Below are positions 30,170 through 40,089 of a stretch of 64,000 bases of DNA, in pieces; within the stretch, counting starts at the first letter, position 1, and the number at the start of each line of letters is the position of its first letter. The DNA comes from Phaeodactylum tricornutum CCAP 1055/1. Taxonomy: Eukaryota; Bacillariophyta; Bacillariophyceae; Surirellales; Neidiaceae. A model generated the notes under the pieces. The model did no database searches. It had not been told where the DNA came from and worked only from the letters and a program-made list of their open reading frames with translations. The stretch is taken from NCBI RefSeq assembly GCF_000150955.2, contig NC_011680.1:492384-556383 (forward strand), given 5' to 3'. A program made the position numbers and the translations under genes.

Positions 30170-31045
30170 TCACAGAAGTTCCGGGTCTTCATCATCTCTT
30201 TCTGGCGACGAGGTAGGCTGAGGCCCTAGTTTGATGACAGAAGCGAACAACGTCAAATAGGTGTCATTGAAGGCTCCGACAATGTTGCCAGGTGCGATCT
30301 TGCAATCATCAAGAGTCTTATCGTCCAGCCGAATTTCTGTTGTGTACGGCAAAAGCGATTTCATACAAGGGAATTTCAAGGTATATAGTGGATTGCAATA
30401 ATTTCGAAGCGAGTTCCCCAGAATCAATAAAGGCGTTGAAGTTTCAGAGTGAAGCTCGTCCCAGTTGGCTGACAAGACATTTTCGTAAAGTCTCGCCGGA
30501 CAATGAGGCATGTAGAAAAGTGTCGGATTTCCTTCTATAGCCCGCCTTCCTCGATCGTTGTCTGCCAAAACCTCGACTTGCAACCGCTCCATCAAAAAGA
30601 CTTGTTCAAAGTTAGTTGAACAGGGATCGTAAAAGTAGAGAGGTACCGAATAAGCACTTTTGCCTTGTAACTCCTGACGAAGACACAATACTTCTGCCAG
30701 CTGCCACAGAGAGGAGGAATAGTTTGTAGATGAGGTTCGAGAAAAGTTTCCGATACCGTAGCATATAATCTGCAGGCATGCTGGTGACGTGTCGGAATGA
30801 GCAAAAGAAGTGCCACATACATCGAAAATACGTTGATGAAATCTACTCGAAGCAAGAACACGTTGGCAATCGGAAAGTATGGAGAGCATCACTTTTTGAT
30901 CGTGGACATAATCGTCTATTGATGAATTTGCGTAACGTGCATCTTTACTGGCTGCTGTCATAGGACGACGCCGTCGCCACCCAGCCCCCTTTCGCATAAC
31001 ACGCTTCTTGTCATCGCGAGAAACCGAGATCCATTCGTTCGACAT
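30170..31045 (-). CDS. SRR1-domain protein
   Basis: A single exon of 291 residues with ATG at 31045. It contains the SRR1 (PF07985) blocks in order: CYGIGNFSRTSSTNYSSS-WQLAEVL near residue 95, VPLYFYDPCSTNFEQ, LERLQVEVLADNDRGRRAI-like text, then PTLFYMPHCPARLYENVLSANW and LLILGNSLRNY. The PHCP and GNS motifs are the most conserved part of the family. Members include plant SRR1 (phytochrome and clock signalling) and yeast BER1 (microtubule-related), but no biochemical activity is firmly established. A basic N-terminus (RKGAGWRRRRP) could act as a nuclear signal. Confidence 0.85.
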   Translation of the reverse strand: MSNEWISVSRDDKKRVMRKGAGWRRRRPMTAASKDARYANSSIDDYVHDQKVMLSILSDCQRVLASSRFHQRIFDVCGTSFAHSDTSPACLQIICYGIGNFSRTSSTNYSSSLWQLAEVLCLRQELQGKSAYSVPLYFYDPCSTNFEQVFLMERLQVEVLADNDRGRRAIEGNPTLFYMPHCPARLYENVLSANWDELHSETSTPLLILGNSLRNYCNPLYTLKFPCMKSLLPYTTEIRLDDKTLDDCKIAPGNIVGAFNDTYLTLFASVIKLGPQPTSSPERDDEDPELL

Positions 31046-31503
31046 TTCAGCTTTGAAATGTGTGCTAAATCAGTATTTGAGGTTCACCGACAGTGTTCGA
31101 ACTGCCTGTGCACATCGGAGTTTCAGATGCATACGTGATCGTCACCATTTTACGGTTTGTTGTCGATTGTATGAAACGCTCTAGTGATTTTGTTCGTCTC
31201 CCACTCCGTTACGGCTTGCTTCCTGTAAATGCATGTGAAGTCATCAAGGCGCATTCCCTAACTTCCAGTTACGGGCTAGGGCTGGAGAGGATTGACAGTG
31301 ATGAAGGCATTTCCGCCGACGGTCAGGCCTCGTTGCTTTCCCTCTCTTTTTGCGTGGCTGTGAACGTCTTGCGACGATCAGGTTTATTTGAAAGCGAAGA
31401 ATCAAATTGCTTCTCTGTCCACCATTTTTTTAAAGGGTGCCAACGCTTTCCAAATCATTGACAGTCACTGTGAATTGCCAAGTGTCGAGAAGCGGAATTG
31501 ATA
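31046..31503. promoter_or_regulatory. Divergent promoter region, SRR1-like and MYND genes
   Basis: 458 bp separate the two starts. Each side has a copy of the recurrent word: CGACAGTG near 31088 for SRR1 and TGACAGTCACTGTGA at 31459-31473, 30 bp before the MYND start. An open frame here (ATG 31171 to stop 31461) has no domain. Confidence 0.4.
31459..31473. promoter_or_regulatory. TGACAGTCACTGTGA motif upstream of the MYND gene
   Basis: It lies 30 bp before the ATG at 31504. It shares the 11-mer ACAGTCACTGT with the site before ECH1. Role inferred. Confidence 0.45.
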
Positions 31504-32760
31504 ATGGACTTATTAGCCAGCTTAAATATGGACGATCTGCCCGAGCAGCAGACTCGCACGATGCACTTGATTCGAGAGCATCCCGACTTCCAGCTTCATT
31601 TGGGTTTTGATGCGTGCTGTACGTGCGGCAAAGCTTTCTCATCTGCAGCATTTGCGATGACGTGTCCCGGATGTCATCGCGTCAAGTATTGCTCCGAATC
31701 ATGTCGACAAAAGGATTCCGAAGCCATCTCGTTGACCAATCTTGCTGACGTAGGGCAGGAAGAGGAAATGGATAGCGCTATGGGACATTCATCTGTTATG
31801 TGTGCCTTGCTGAGATGTTGTCAGGACGACGAAGTTGTGAAAGATAACGAAAGTCCAACCGACATGGACAGAAAACGAGTACAGGCTGCGAGGGATCGAA
31901 TTCAAAGTGAGCTAGAATCGTATCCCGCAACGCTGGCTAATGTCATCTCGGAAGGACCGTGTTATCAAAGCGTTCTCAGGCTGAAAGCATCAACAACCAA
32001 GACGTTGATCGTCCATGTGGTTGGAGCATCAGACGATGCCGAGCTCTGGGACTTATCGAAAGATGGGGGTTCAGACAATGTATTCGTCGCCTACACTGAG
32101 GCACTCTCAGATCTTGCGACAAGTCGTGGATTGGACGTTATTAAGCTTGTATTCGTTGGACCTGACTGTCCAGACACCAACGTCGATGTTCGCAAATCCT
32201 TCCAGTCTTTTGAAAATCCTAAAGCAATTTTTGGCGAGTTGCAGATTCAGACATTGAAAGGACTATATAATGAAGATAGATTGGATCAGCACGGCCTTCA
32301 AAAACCAGACATCGTCATTTTTTTCAATCCCGGGTTTACGGTTCCAGAATACAGTTGGAACGAAGCACTTGCTTCGATCGAAAAGGGGACGCCGTTTTTA
32401 TCGACGACAAATACCGAGCTCGAAGGCGTTGCCGATTGTCAATATCTTATGGAACAGGACAAAATCGAAACCATTCCACCTGGGCTGGCTCATATTTTTG
32501 ACCTGTGCAGTGAAGGAAACGAGGAGACTGACGATGAGGGTTCGCCCGGTACGGGGACAGCATTTTTTAGCGTCAACCCGTTCAGCGGCAGCAGGATTCG
32601 GCAGAGCGGGACTTTGGCAAACGACATTTTTGTCAAAAATCGGTGGATTCTGGGAGGGATTCTCAATAGTTTTGATCTTTCGAAAGCCAATTCGGACACT
32701 TCATCGAAAAGGCGTCGCGCTGCTTCGGACAGCAAATTCAACAATCCAGCTCTCATTTAG
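31504..32760 (+). CDS. MYND zinc-finger protein, MSS51/zinc-finger-MYND family
   Basis: A single exon of 418 residues from the ATG at 31504. A MYND finger covers residues 38-100, with C38/C41, C54/C57 and C63/C67 in normal spacing. The closing His and Cys (H95, C100) are displaced by an acidic insert of about 20 residues, which is unusual. The C-terminal domain has TLIVHVVGASDDAELWDLSK, LVFVGPDCPD and PDIVIFFNPGFTVPEYSWNEAL, the conserved pattern of the domain found C-terminal to MYND in MSS51-like proteins. MSS51 in yeast controls COX1 translation, but most eukaryotic relatives are uncharacterised. A basic patch (SSKRRRAASDS) near the end may be a nuclear signal. Confidence 0.8.
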   Translation: MDLLASLNMDDLPEQQTRTMHLIREHPDFQLHLGFDACCTCGKAFSSAAFAMTCPGCHRVKYCSESCRQKDSEAISLTNLADVGQEEEMDSAMGHSSVMCALLRCCQDDEVVKDNESPTDMDRKRVQAARDRIQSELESYPATLANVISEGPCYQSVLRLKASTTKTLIVHVVGASDDAELWDLSKDGGSDNVFVAYTEALSDLATSRGLDVIKLVFVGPDCPDTNVDVRKSFQSFENPKAIFGELQIQTLKGLYNEDRLDQHGLQKPDIVIFFNPGFTVPEYSWNEALASIEKGTPFLSTTNTELEGVADCQYLMEQDKIETIPPGLAHIFDLCSEGNEETDDEGSPGTGTAFFSVNPFSGSRIRQSGTLANDIFVKNRWILGGILNSFDLSKANSDTSSKRRRAASDSKFNNPALI

Positions 32761-32837
32761 AGTTTCATTAGGTGTCGGATGGAATACCGCTTCAGTTGAC
32801 ACTATTTTCAATGGGCATCGGCGTCACCAACCAAGAG

Positions 32838-33944
32838 TTAGGCAATCGCCGTCATCACCATTCCCATAAACGACAAGAGTACGCAACAAGCAATATCACA
32901 CACCGGCATGCAAGCAAAAGATCTGGTACCGTCTTGATTATCACTAGGTCGAGATGAATCACCCCGTACAGTCTCATCGCCGGTCTCTTTTGTAACACCA
33001 GACGCAGGGGTGCTGGTCCCGTTGGTGGTATTTCCTAATTCAGGGGTAGACTCCGGTCTCTTCGGAGAAGCGACACCTTCATCGGCCACTTTTTGTACAC
33101 ATTCGAAAACATCCGGAGGTGCAGTCGACATGATGCAGACGCTTTCTCTAATCCAATCATAGACATAACTAATCCGACTGTAAACTCCAGGATACACCGC
33201 ACAACCCCTCCCCCAACTCACAATTCCAATTTGCACATCTGCTGCGGCAGTAGCACCTCTGGAAATGATTGGAAAGCCAGAATCGCCCCCACAAGCATCA
33301 ACGCCCGGGGCCGTTGCGCAAAACATTTCTGGGAATATTTCGTCCTTGTACAGAGTCTTGTTCTGTACGACCGTTTGGCTACAAGCATCGTTTGATATTG
33401 CTTTGACATTGGCTTCTTGAAATGTATCCGGGAACAAAAAGCCATTGCCGTTTACGCGGACCGCCCCCCAGCCCACTATCGTCAAAGCTTGGCCGTCCGC
33501 AGGGAAGTCGCTGACTGGGTTTAATTGAACTGGATCTATGCCGTTGACAGAGATGTTCAGTTTGACCACAGCGAAGTCATAGCGAAACATGTCTTCGTCG
33601 AAATTAGGATGCTGAAGAGTTTCCATAGGTTCGAACACTTGGTACCTGTCGTCCACATCCTTAAAATTGTGTCGATCAACGTGAACGGTAGAATAGCCAT
33701 CGCAGTGCGCTGCTGTCAGCACAATATCTGGAGCAATTAAGGATCCTCCGCACTGGTGGTTATCACTTGGCAATTGCAGAGTAATCTGCGCGTATTTGTA
33801 CCGTCCGTCGGTTGCGGTCTCGCCTCCGACGATCCTCTCCACAGACCGTAAATTAGTCTTGCGGTGTGAATTCGAAGGAGTGAATAGTTGGCAACAGGTG
33901 AGCGTCTCGCTCTCGCATGTATTTGTTGCACCTACAGAGTCCAT
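32838..33944 (-). CDS. Trypsin-like serine protease (S1), membrane-tailed
   Basis: 368 residues from the ATG at 33944. RIVGG (residue 38) is the activation cleavage site. The catalytic triad is H80 (LTAAHCD), D123 (RYDFAVVKL) and S222 (CGGDSGFP). D217 occupies the chymotrypsin-189 position, predicting trypsin-like Arg/Lys specificity. GDSGFP replaces the usual GDSGGP. A Ser/Thr-rich linker and a final hydrophobic tail (CCVLLSFMGMVMTAIA) suggest a membrane or lipid-anchored C-terminus. The annotated start lacks a signal peptide. Upstream exon(s) in 33945-34242 probably supply the N-terminus: one frame has a signal-like segment (FKVGLFALGLVPTMASNFA), and a donor CCAG|GTGAGT is in phase with an acceptor CTGTAG|GTGC. 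The exact join is unresolved. Confidence 0.8.
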   Translation of the reverse strand: MDSVGATNTCESETLTCCQLFTPSNSHRKTNLRSVERIVGGETATDGRYKYAQITLQLPSDNHQCGGSLIAPDIVLTAAHCDGYSTVHVDRHNFKDVDDRYQVFEPMETLQHPNFDEDMFRYDFAVVKLNISVNGIDPVQLNPVSDFPADGQALTIVGWGAVRVNGNGFLFPDTFQEANVKAISNDACSQTVVQNKTLYKDEIFPEMFCATAPGVDACGGDSGFPIISRGATAAADVQIGIVSWGRGCAVYPGVYSRISYVYDWIRESVCIMSTAPPDVFECVQKVADEGVASPKRPESTPELGNTTNGTSTPASGVTKETGDETVRGDSSRPSDNQDGTRSFACMPVCDIACCVLLSFMGMVMTAIA

Positions 33945-34242
33945 ACCCTTTGAAAACACTTACATTTTTTAACGACTCTACCAGCTTCAGACGAAGTCCG
34001 GAAGCTCCGGAAGCCATTGAGGGTGCAGCAAAATTCGACGCCATCGTTGGAACAAGGCCCAAAGCGAAAAGGCCGACTTTGAACCTTGAATGCATTGCTT
34101 TCCCACTACTTATGAATTTCGCATAATTAACATCAGTCAGTTTGACTAACTCACCTGGTCGGCAGTACTCGAAAAATTCATCATCTCCTGACGGTAAATC
34201 TACTTGCCTGAAAACTGCGTCTTCGTTGACGGGAAGAATCAT
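33945..34242 (-). other. Likely 5' exon region of the S1 protease gene
   Basis: An open frame from the ATG at 34242 reads into this region. It contains a GTGAGT donor after DEFFEYCRP, then further on a signal-peptide-like stretch starting MHSRFKVGLFA and a GTAAGT donor near 33966. Both alternatives can be joined to the protease frame with different acceptors. RNA evidence is needed to choose. Confidence 0.45.
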
Positions 34243-34998
34243 CTTTTGGTCATCTGGTTATTCACATTATCCTACTAGCTAGCTACTAGAGAGTCTAGAT
34301 GCAGGTGTTGACTGACTGTGTCGATGATTGCATACAGAAACCATGTGTAGCAGGTCTCACTGTCATTTGGACGAAACCCAGGGAAGACGATAAGTGGAGG
34401 TTGTTTCACTATATGTAAACAAAAAGCATTAGCTCTCCTTTCCTTAAATAGATGAGAAGAATAGGCGTTGGGGCGTTATTTCGAAGTAAAGGCACTCATG
34501 TTCAAAATCTACATGCAAAGCTTCGTCCGAGTAGTGCAGGTCTGGTCTTTTCCTGGATCACTTGGCGCCAGCATAACGATCAACTTTATTTCAATATGTC
34601 ATCACGAAGTCGAAAAGGGTTGAGTTGGTATAGCTGCTGAATGGGGATTTCCTTCCAGCTCACGGAGTGATGGAGGCAAAAGCACTAAGAGCAAGCATTG
34701 CATCTTTCTAGCTAGCTTTTTATCACTAACTACAGTGCTTTGGCATGTTCTGGTGCATCATGTGGTAGCCGACGCATACCTGTAGATAATTCACAGAGAC
34801 TACTTCAGCTTCAGCCGCCGATCCGTCTATCTCTCTTCTCGGTGTTGACAAGAAAAGTATACTACTCTTTCTCTGTCAAAAATTAGCTCATGTCAGCGTA
34901 TAGGTTTCCAACTCTATGATCTTTTCACAAGCAAAATCATACACCCGAGGGAAGAGACGAAGTAGAGTACATACAGAATTTGTTCATTGTGCCGACAA
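34243..34998. other. Spacer between S1 protease and APEH genes
   Basis: No gene recognised. Near the protease start are TGACTGACTGTG (about 34308) and TCACTGTCA (about 34358), both variants of the recurrent promoter word. Confidence 0.4.
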
Positions 34999-37635
34999 CT
35001 AATTCTTTAAATGATTGTCGAACCATTGTTTTATGTTCACCCAATGGTCTGCTTCTGCTTTTACGCCCGCTATTGCATGGTCGTTGCCATCGTATGTAAG
35101 AAGCTTTGTAGGAACGCCCTTTGATCGGAGCGAGTGATACCATTCCAAGCCTTGAGACGGTGGTACTCGTAGGTCTTGCATTCCTAGAGCCACCAGCGTT
35201 GGAGTTTGAACTCTATCGACGTGGCGAATTGGACTCTTGTCCCACATCATTCGAATACTGGTACTCGTAGGTGGCATGTACTCTCTCCAATTGTAAGATC
35301 CTATGGCTTCCACGTAGCACCAATCCGGAATATCGGTGGATGTGACCATGGAGGGAATATTGACAACGGGATTTCTCATAGCAGCTGCTTTGAAAAGGTT
35401 CGGGTATTGTGAGGTACAGTGGCCGGTCAAAAAACCTCCGTGGCTGCCTCCGCAGATCCCAATACGTTCGGCATCAACTATGCCCGACTCCTGTACTTTC
35501 AATGTAGCTGCTATAACATCCTTCACATCTAATTCTCCAATTCTAGTCGGGAGGGACTCTATCGAATCCTGTCCAAATCCCGTGGACCCTCGGTAGTTGA
35601 CCATCAAAATCGCATAACCTCCGTGACCACACAGGTAGGCGTAACTCGGTAGAAAAGAGGTGGACGAACACGAGTGTGGGCCTCCGTGTGGTACAACAAT
35701 CAGAGGCGGCTTGGGATATTGTTCCGCGTCTGGCAACAACAGAACACTCTGAATAGGAATAGTCAGGCCCACACCATTCACTTTGGGGGGATCTGTTTGA
35801 TGAATCTCGCATGAAAAGTCAAGTCTGGGGAAATTTAGAATTGCAGAAAAGCTTGTCCCAGCGATCGGTTCCATTTGGATACTTGATTGTACCTTCATCG
35901 TTGAAGCCAGGTTGTTCGATTGCAAGTCCGTTCCCGAAACGTAAAGTATACTCGTAGGTTCGTTGAGCAGCTTCCTGGACAAGATCGCCCCACCATCTGA
36001 TGTGGTACATAGCAGCTCGTCGCTGGAAATGGGATTCCCACAGGGGAGTAAGTCAACGCGTCCAGTTGAAATGTCAACACGCACGACCTTGACACAACTC
36101 CCCCATTGGGTATTGATCAATAGGTGAGTGCCCGATACGAAGCAATTCTCAGGTAGCTGTTGCAGGAATAGCCCTGGAAAAGACAATCCGGCCACGTCTC
36201 CATTCGCCTTTGTCGGTTGTTCTTTGCCGGGGTCACCGACAAAGGCAACGATCACGCTGTGACTATCAGGCACAACCCTACCTTGCTTCCAGCTCACACC
36301 GTGCAACTCCAAGCATCCCGAATGGGTGTCAAATCCATCCTTGCTAGATAAGAATACCAGTGATGTGCCGTCGCTGGCGTTTGCAGGTGGAGGCGCAAAT
36401 TGAGGAGATCGACTGATGCGATGGTCGGGTGTCAAGCAGGTAAAGGGTTCGTCCGATACCTCCGAATCATCACTTTCCGACAAGGTTGACAACCGTTTCC
36501 ACAATTGTGTAATAGGCGACAAATAAAGTTTGCTCGGTCGTTGTTGGCAATACACGAGTCCCAGTCGACGGGGCATGTAGCCGCCTCCACCGGCATCCCA
36601 TCCGACGTACACGATGGCCGACGAATCGGGAGCAAAGACAGGTTGTCCGAAAGTGTATCCTCCTAGCGTGCTGCCGTTGTCTTTCTGACCGGGAACATTT
36701 TCCACACGACCGACCTTGCCGGTCTCGATGGCGACGCAAAAGAGATCCAACAAGGCTGACTGGGAATGATATTTTTCGCCCCATTTTTCGGTTTGACCGT
36801 AGCCTAGCGTGTACTGTCCCCCGCGTTGTTCTGGTGGAGACTCGGGTGATTGATCCACCCGCGTTGTTTCGAAAAAGCTCACGGGTTTGACGGGCGGTGG
36901 TCGTTCGGCTATGTACACCAGCGCTGTTTCTTGCGCGTTCCAAACGGGACGGCCAAAGCCACCACCGCCGCCATCGTTCACAATACTACCGTGCAGAGAT
37001 GTGTCGAAAACAATCCGTCGTTCCAAGCGAGCGTGCTGCCATATTTCCAAGACTTGTCGTTGCGATCGTTTCGTGGTGTCGTCGGCGATTGCTTCTTTGC
37101 GAAAGATGGCGGTGCGGTTACCGGATGGGGATGGCAAACGCACAGTCACATCATCGTGAAGTTCGGTTGGCGGGATAGGGATGCTGGTAGAGTCGTCGCC
37201 ATCCATCGCCAGCGTCAGGGGCAAGTGATAGAGGAAACCCCGACGTTTGTTTTGATCAATGTCCCGCACGGAGCGGATCACGGTCAGTACGTGATTCTTG
37301 CGGTTGTTGTCCGTTCGGCAGTGCGCATCGGAAAGGTCCACCGCGGCCGCAACGAACTCGTGGTAGGCCCGGGCATCCCGGTCCGCACACAGAGACGCAC
37401 TATCTTTGCTATTCTCCTTGCAACCGGTGCTCGCGTCGGTAGCAAGGGACGACATGCCGGCAGCGACTACTGTCGTGGCTCTCCGTCGTCCGTCGACGGT
37501 CCCCAACGAATGCGTCTCCGTCGCGAAACGAAACGACGTTGTCTCACTGATAGTCGCGATCGACCACAGTAAAACCAAAAGACGCGACGAGTTCCAGCGT
37601 CTACAGGTACCGCGATTGGTGACCGGTGCGCGCAT
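34999..37635 (-). CDS. APEH: Acylaminoacyl-peptidase-like prolyl oligopeptidase (S9C)
   Basis: A single exon of 878 residues from the ATG at 37635. The N-terminus has a hydrophobic core (LLVLLWSIATISE followed by TTSFRF), a signal peptide with a possible plastid-type phenylalanine at the cleavage site. Blade-like repeats of a beta-propeller occupy the first 600 residues, with VFAPDSSAIVYVGWD and FLSSKDGFDTHSG matching the APEH family. The alpha/beta-hydrolase domain has VPHGGPHS (oxyanion site), NYRGSTGFGQDS, the nucleophile GGSHGG, the Asp in GMQDLRVP and the His in GNDHAIAGV. The enzyme removes N-acylated residues from blocked peptides and helps clear oxidised proteins. Divergent from Ku80 across 457 bp. 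Confidence 0.9.
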   Translation of the reverse strand: MRAPVTNRGTCRRWNSSRLLVLLWSIATISETTSFRFATETHSLGTVDGRRRATTVVAAGMSSLATDASTGCKENSKDSASLCADRDARAYHEFVAAAVDLSDAHCRTDNNRKNHVLTVIRSVRDIDQNKRRGFLYHLPLTLAMDGDDSTSIPIPPTELHDDVTVRLPSPSGNRTAIFRKEAIADDTTKRSQRQVLEIWQHARLERRIVFDTSLHGSIVNDGGGGGFGRPVWNAQETALVYIAERPPPVKPVSFFETTRVDQSPESPPEQRGGQYTLGYGQTEKWGEKYHSQSALLDLFCVAIETGKVGRVENVPGQKDNGSTLGGYTFGQPVFAPDSSAIVYVGWDAGGGGYMPRRLGLVYCQQRPSKLYLSPITQLWKRLSTLSESDDSEVSDEPFTCLTPDHRISRSPQFAPPPANASDGTSLVFLSSKDGFDTHSGCLELHGVSWKQGRVVPDSHSVIVAFVGDPGKEQPTKANGDVAGLSFPGLFLQQLPENCFVSGTHLLINTQWGSCVKVVRVDISTGRVDLLPCGNPISSDELLCTTSDGGAILSRKLLNEPTSILYVSGTDLQSNNLASTMKVQSSIQMEPIAGTSFSAILNFPRLDFSCEIHQTDPPKVNGVGLTIPIQSVLLLPDAEQYPKPPLIVVPHGGPHSCSSTSFLPSYAYLCGHGGYAILMVNYRGSTGFGQDSIESLPTRIGELDVKDVIAATLKVQESGIVDAERIGICGGSHGGFLTGHCTSQYPNLFKAAAMRNPVVNIPSMVTSTDIPDWCYVEAIGSYNWREYMPPTSTSIRMMWDKSPIRHVDRVQTPTLVALGMQDLRVPPSQGLEWYHSLRSKGVPTKLLTYDGNDHAIAGVKAEADHWVNIKQWFDNHLKN

Positions 37636-38092
37636 GGAAACTGCCAAACAACAAGAGTGTTGCAGGCTTCTGCCGGAGCGGATTGTTTCCCAAGTAACAG
37701 AAAACCTCTATCGCACAGCAGCTGTAAGTGTGCATGGTACCGACCGTATCGTTCCTCGTTCGCGATCCCAGAATTAGTACACTCGCCATTATCTGTCAAT
37801 CAATGGAACTATAAGCAACCTCCAATTCTGGTGAAGTGACTCCTGATGACAGACAGACTGACCGACAGACAAGAGCTGCCCTGCCCTATTCCGACCGATC
37901 GTGAACAGTTTCGATTTTCTTGTACGATTGACGAAACAGTCGACCAAGAGAAAACTTCGATGTGGGAATATCCCTCCCAAAACCTTGGTCTTCCCAATTG
38001 TCTCCAGCATACCGACCAATCCATCGTCGCCAAACACCGTCTCGCAACTTAATGTGTGGGATAATTCCCTGCCGGTCGCAAGCGTCTCTACC

Positions 38093-40021
38093 ATGAAAGA
38101 AGCCGTCGTGTTCCTGTTGGACTCGTCGCCGTCCATGAATCGGCCGTATCCGCGTGCGACGAACACTCGTGATACGGCGTCCAACACCACTACCACCCGA
38201 CTCGATTGCGCGAAACAAATCGTGACCACCATGGTCAGTGATCTCATGTTACAGTCATCTGCCAACGAAGTCTGCGTCATTGTATTGAAAACCCGGGAAA
38301 CATCTCACCACAAGTTAGCAGCAGCTGGATGTGACCTGGACGAAGAACAAATGGATGCATCCGTGCCGTTCCCCAACTTGACCGACCTCACCAACCACGG
38401 GGTCACGAAACCATCGGCAGACTTGCTGCGGAAAATTCAAAACGTGCAATCGGTATCGGAGCAAGAGGCCTCCGCCTTACGCGGTGACGTGTGCGACGGT
38501 CTCATTCTCGCCGCCGACGCCCTGTACGAGCGCACGCACGGCAAAAAATACCAGCGCCAGATTGTCATTCTCACGGATGCCGAACACGATATCGTCGTGG
38601 AAAATTCACAAACTTTGCTGGTCGTGGATGCCTTGCGTGCCATGGACTGTCGATTGCAGGTGGTCGGCTTTGATTTTCTGTTGTCGGCATCGTACGAACA
38701 ACCCATGGAGGCGTCATCGCTGTCTCTGAATACAAACGCCCCAAAGCCGGCCAAGACGGAACCGGACACTGTGTCCACCAAACGATTAAAAAAGAGTACC
38801 GATTACGACAGCTCTGAAACGGAAGACGAGGACGGCTTCGCGACTTGTACTCAAAAGACCGAACTCGACCGTAATGATCCCGGGCAAATTCTGTATTCCA
38901 CCAAGGAAGATCGTGAACAACTCCTGTCCAGTCTGGCGGAAAAGACGGGTGGGGACGTCATGGCGGTTTCCACCTTGCGACAAATCCTCCAAGTTGACAA
39001 GGGTAGAAGCCTCAAGAAAGCCACGAAACGAAAAATCGAGTTACGCATCGCTCCAGGCATTGTCCTACCTGTCCGGTCCCTCAAAATGCTCAGTAAAGAA
39101 ACTACATTGGGAATGAAAAAGACAGCCGTCATAGGGACCAATAAGAGCGATACATATTCAACTGCAGGCAACGACAAAGCCGAGATGGACGACGTAAGGA
39201 ACGTGTACATGTTTGTTGATCCAGATCACAAGGACGATGTAGTGGAGCCACAGGAAACCATAAAGGCTGTCAGGTACGGATCCGATTTGATTCCTATGAG
39301 CAGCTATGATTACGAAGGGTTGAAGAGTTCCGCCAATTACATTCCATATCTAGAAATATTGGGATACACATCTCGTGCAGCAATTCCACTGGTAGCCCTT
39401 ATCGGACCTCCTTACGCTCTTTCTGGAAGCGATTCACGCAAAGCCTGTGCCGCGATTTCAGCACTTGCCAAAAGCCTGGAGCAGCTCGACAGAGTAGCTA
39501 TTTGCACCTATATGAAAACCAAAGGCGGTGATCCTATTCTCGGTGGTCTATTTCCACTGTCCGAACCACAGTTCAAGCACGCAGCCCGCCTCATGTTTCT
39601 GCAGCTACCCTTCGCTGGCGATATGAAACAACTTGGAGGTTCTGTACTTTCGGAGGACTTTATTAAGCCAGGCATAGACCATGATAAAGACGCTGTGTGC
39701 GACGACTTAGTGGAGAATCTAATGCTGGCACCTGACACTATACAAAGTGGTCAGGTCCGAAGTTCGTTTTGGCGCTCCTGGAACCAAACCAAAGTGAAAC
39801 GCGTTCTAAATCCGTCTGCACCTATTGTACCAATCCGGACCTTTGATGCTGCGGATCCAATGACTACGCCAGCCTTCATTCTGGATCGATCCAAACCAAT
39901 ATGCGAACGATTTCGCACACGATTTGCGCTTTCAGAAGTCAACAAAAAAGATTCCTCAACGAATAAGACGGCAAAGAATGCGCGTCAAGTGCTAACGTAC
40001 AAGGACTTTCTGGATAGCTAG
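38093..40021 (+). CDS. XRCC5: Ku80 (XRCC5), DNA double-strand-break end-binding subunit
   Basis: A single exon of 642 residues from the ATG at 38093 (ACCATGA). The frame extends upstream to a GTG without ATG. The N-terminal vWA domain starts VVFLLDSSPSMN and includes VILTDAEHDI. The Ku beta-barrel follows: LRIAPGIVLPVRSLKML, VRYGSDLIPMSSYDYEGLKS, GYTSRAAIPLVALIGPPYAL and GLFPLSEPQFKHAARLMFLQLPFAGD. A helical arm with TPAFILDRSKPICERF closes the protein. With Ku70 it forms the ring that threads onto broken DNA ends for non-homologous end joining. No extended C-terminal DNA-PKcs-binding domain is visible, as expected for a lineage without DNA-PKcs. Tail-to-tail with the SANT gene (68 bp). Confidence 0.9.
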   Translation: MKEAVVFLLDSSPSMNRPYPRATNTRDTASNTTTTRLDCAKQIVTTMVSDLMLQSSANEVCVIVLKTRETSHHKLAAAGCDLDEEQMDASVPFPNLTDLTNHGVTKPSADLLRKIQNVQSVSEQEASALRGDVCDGLILAADALYERTHGKKYQRQIVILTDAEHDIVVENSQTLLVVDALRAMDCRLQVVGFDFLLSASYEQPMEASSLSLNTNAPKPAKTEPDTVSTKRLKKSTDYDSSETEDEDGFATCTQKTELDRNDPGQILYSTKEDREQLLSSLAEKTGGDVMAVSTLRQILQVDKGRSLKKATKRKIELRIAPGIVLPVRSLKMLSKETTLGMKKTAVIGTNKSDTYSTAGNDKAEMDDVRNVYMFVDPDHKDDVVEPQETIKAVRYGSDLIPMSSYDYEGLKSSANYIPYLEILGYTSRAAIPLVALIGPPYALSGSDSRKACAAISALAKSLEQLDRVAICTYMKTKGGDPILGGLFPLSEPQFKHAARLMFLQLPFAGDMKQLGGSVLSEDFIKPGIDHDKDAVCDDLVENLMLAPDTIQSGQVRSSFWRSWNQTKVKRVLNPSAPIVPIRTFDAADPMTTPAFILDRSKPICERFRTRFALSEVNKKDSSTNKTAKNARQVLTYKDFLDS

Positions 40022-40089
40022 AAACACTAATTGATAAATGCTGGGAACAAAAAAGGATCAGCCTGTCATCAATAGTTGAAAAACGTGGA

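Noticed and set aside
31171-31461. Open frame of 96 codons in the divergent promoter
   Set aside because: No recognisable domain, and it overlaps the probable promoter elements of both neighbours. A small gene cannot be fully excluded.
36850-37572. Plus-strand open frame of 240 codons
   Set aside because: Antisense to APEH, Arg/Val-rich as expected of a shadow frame.
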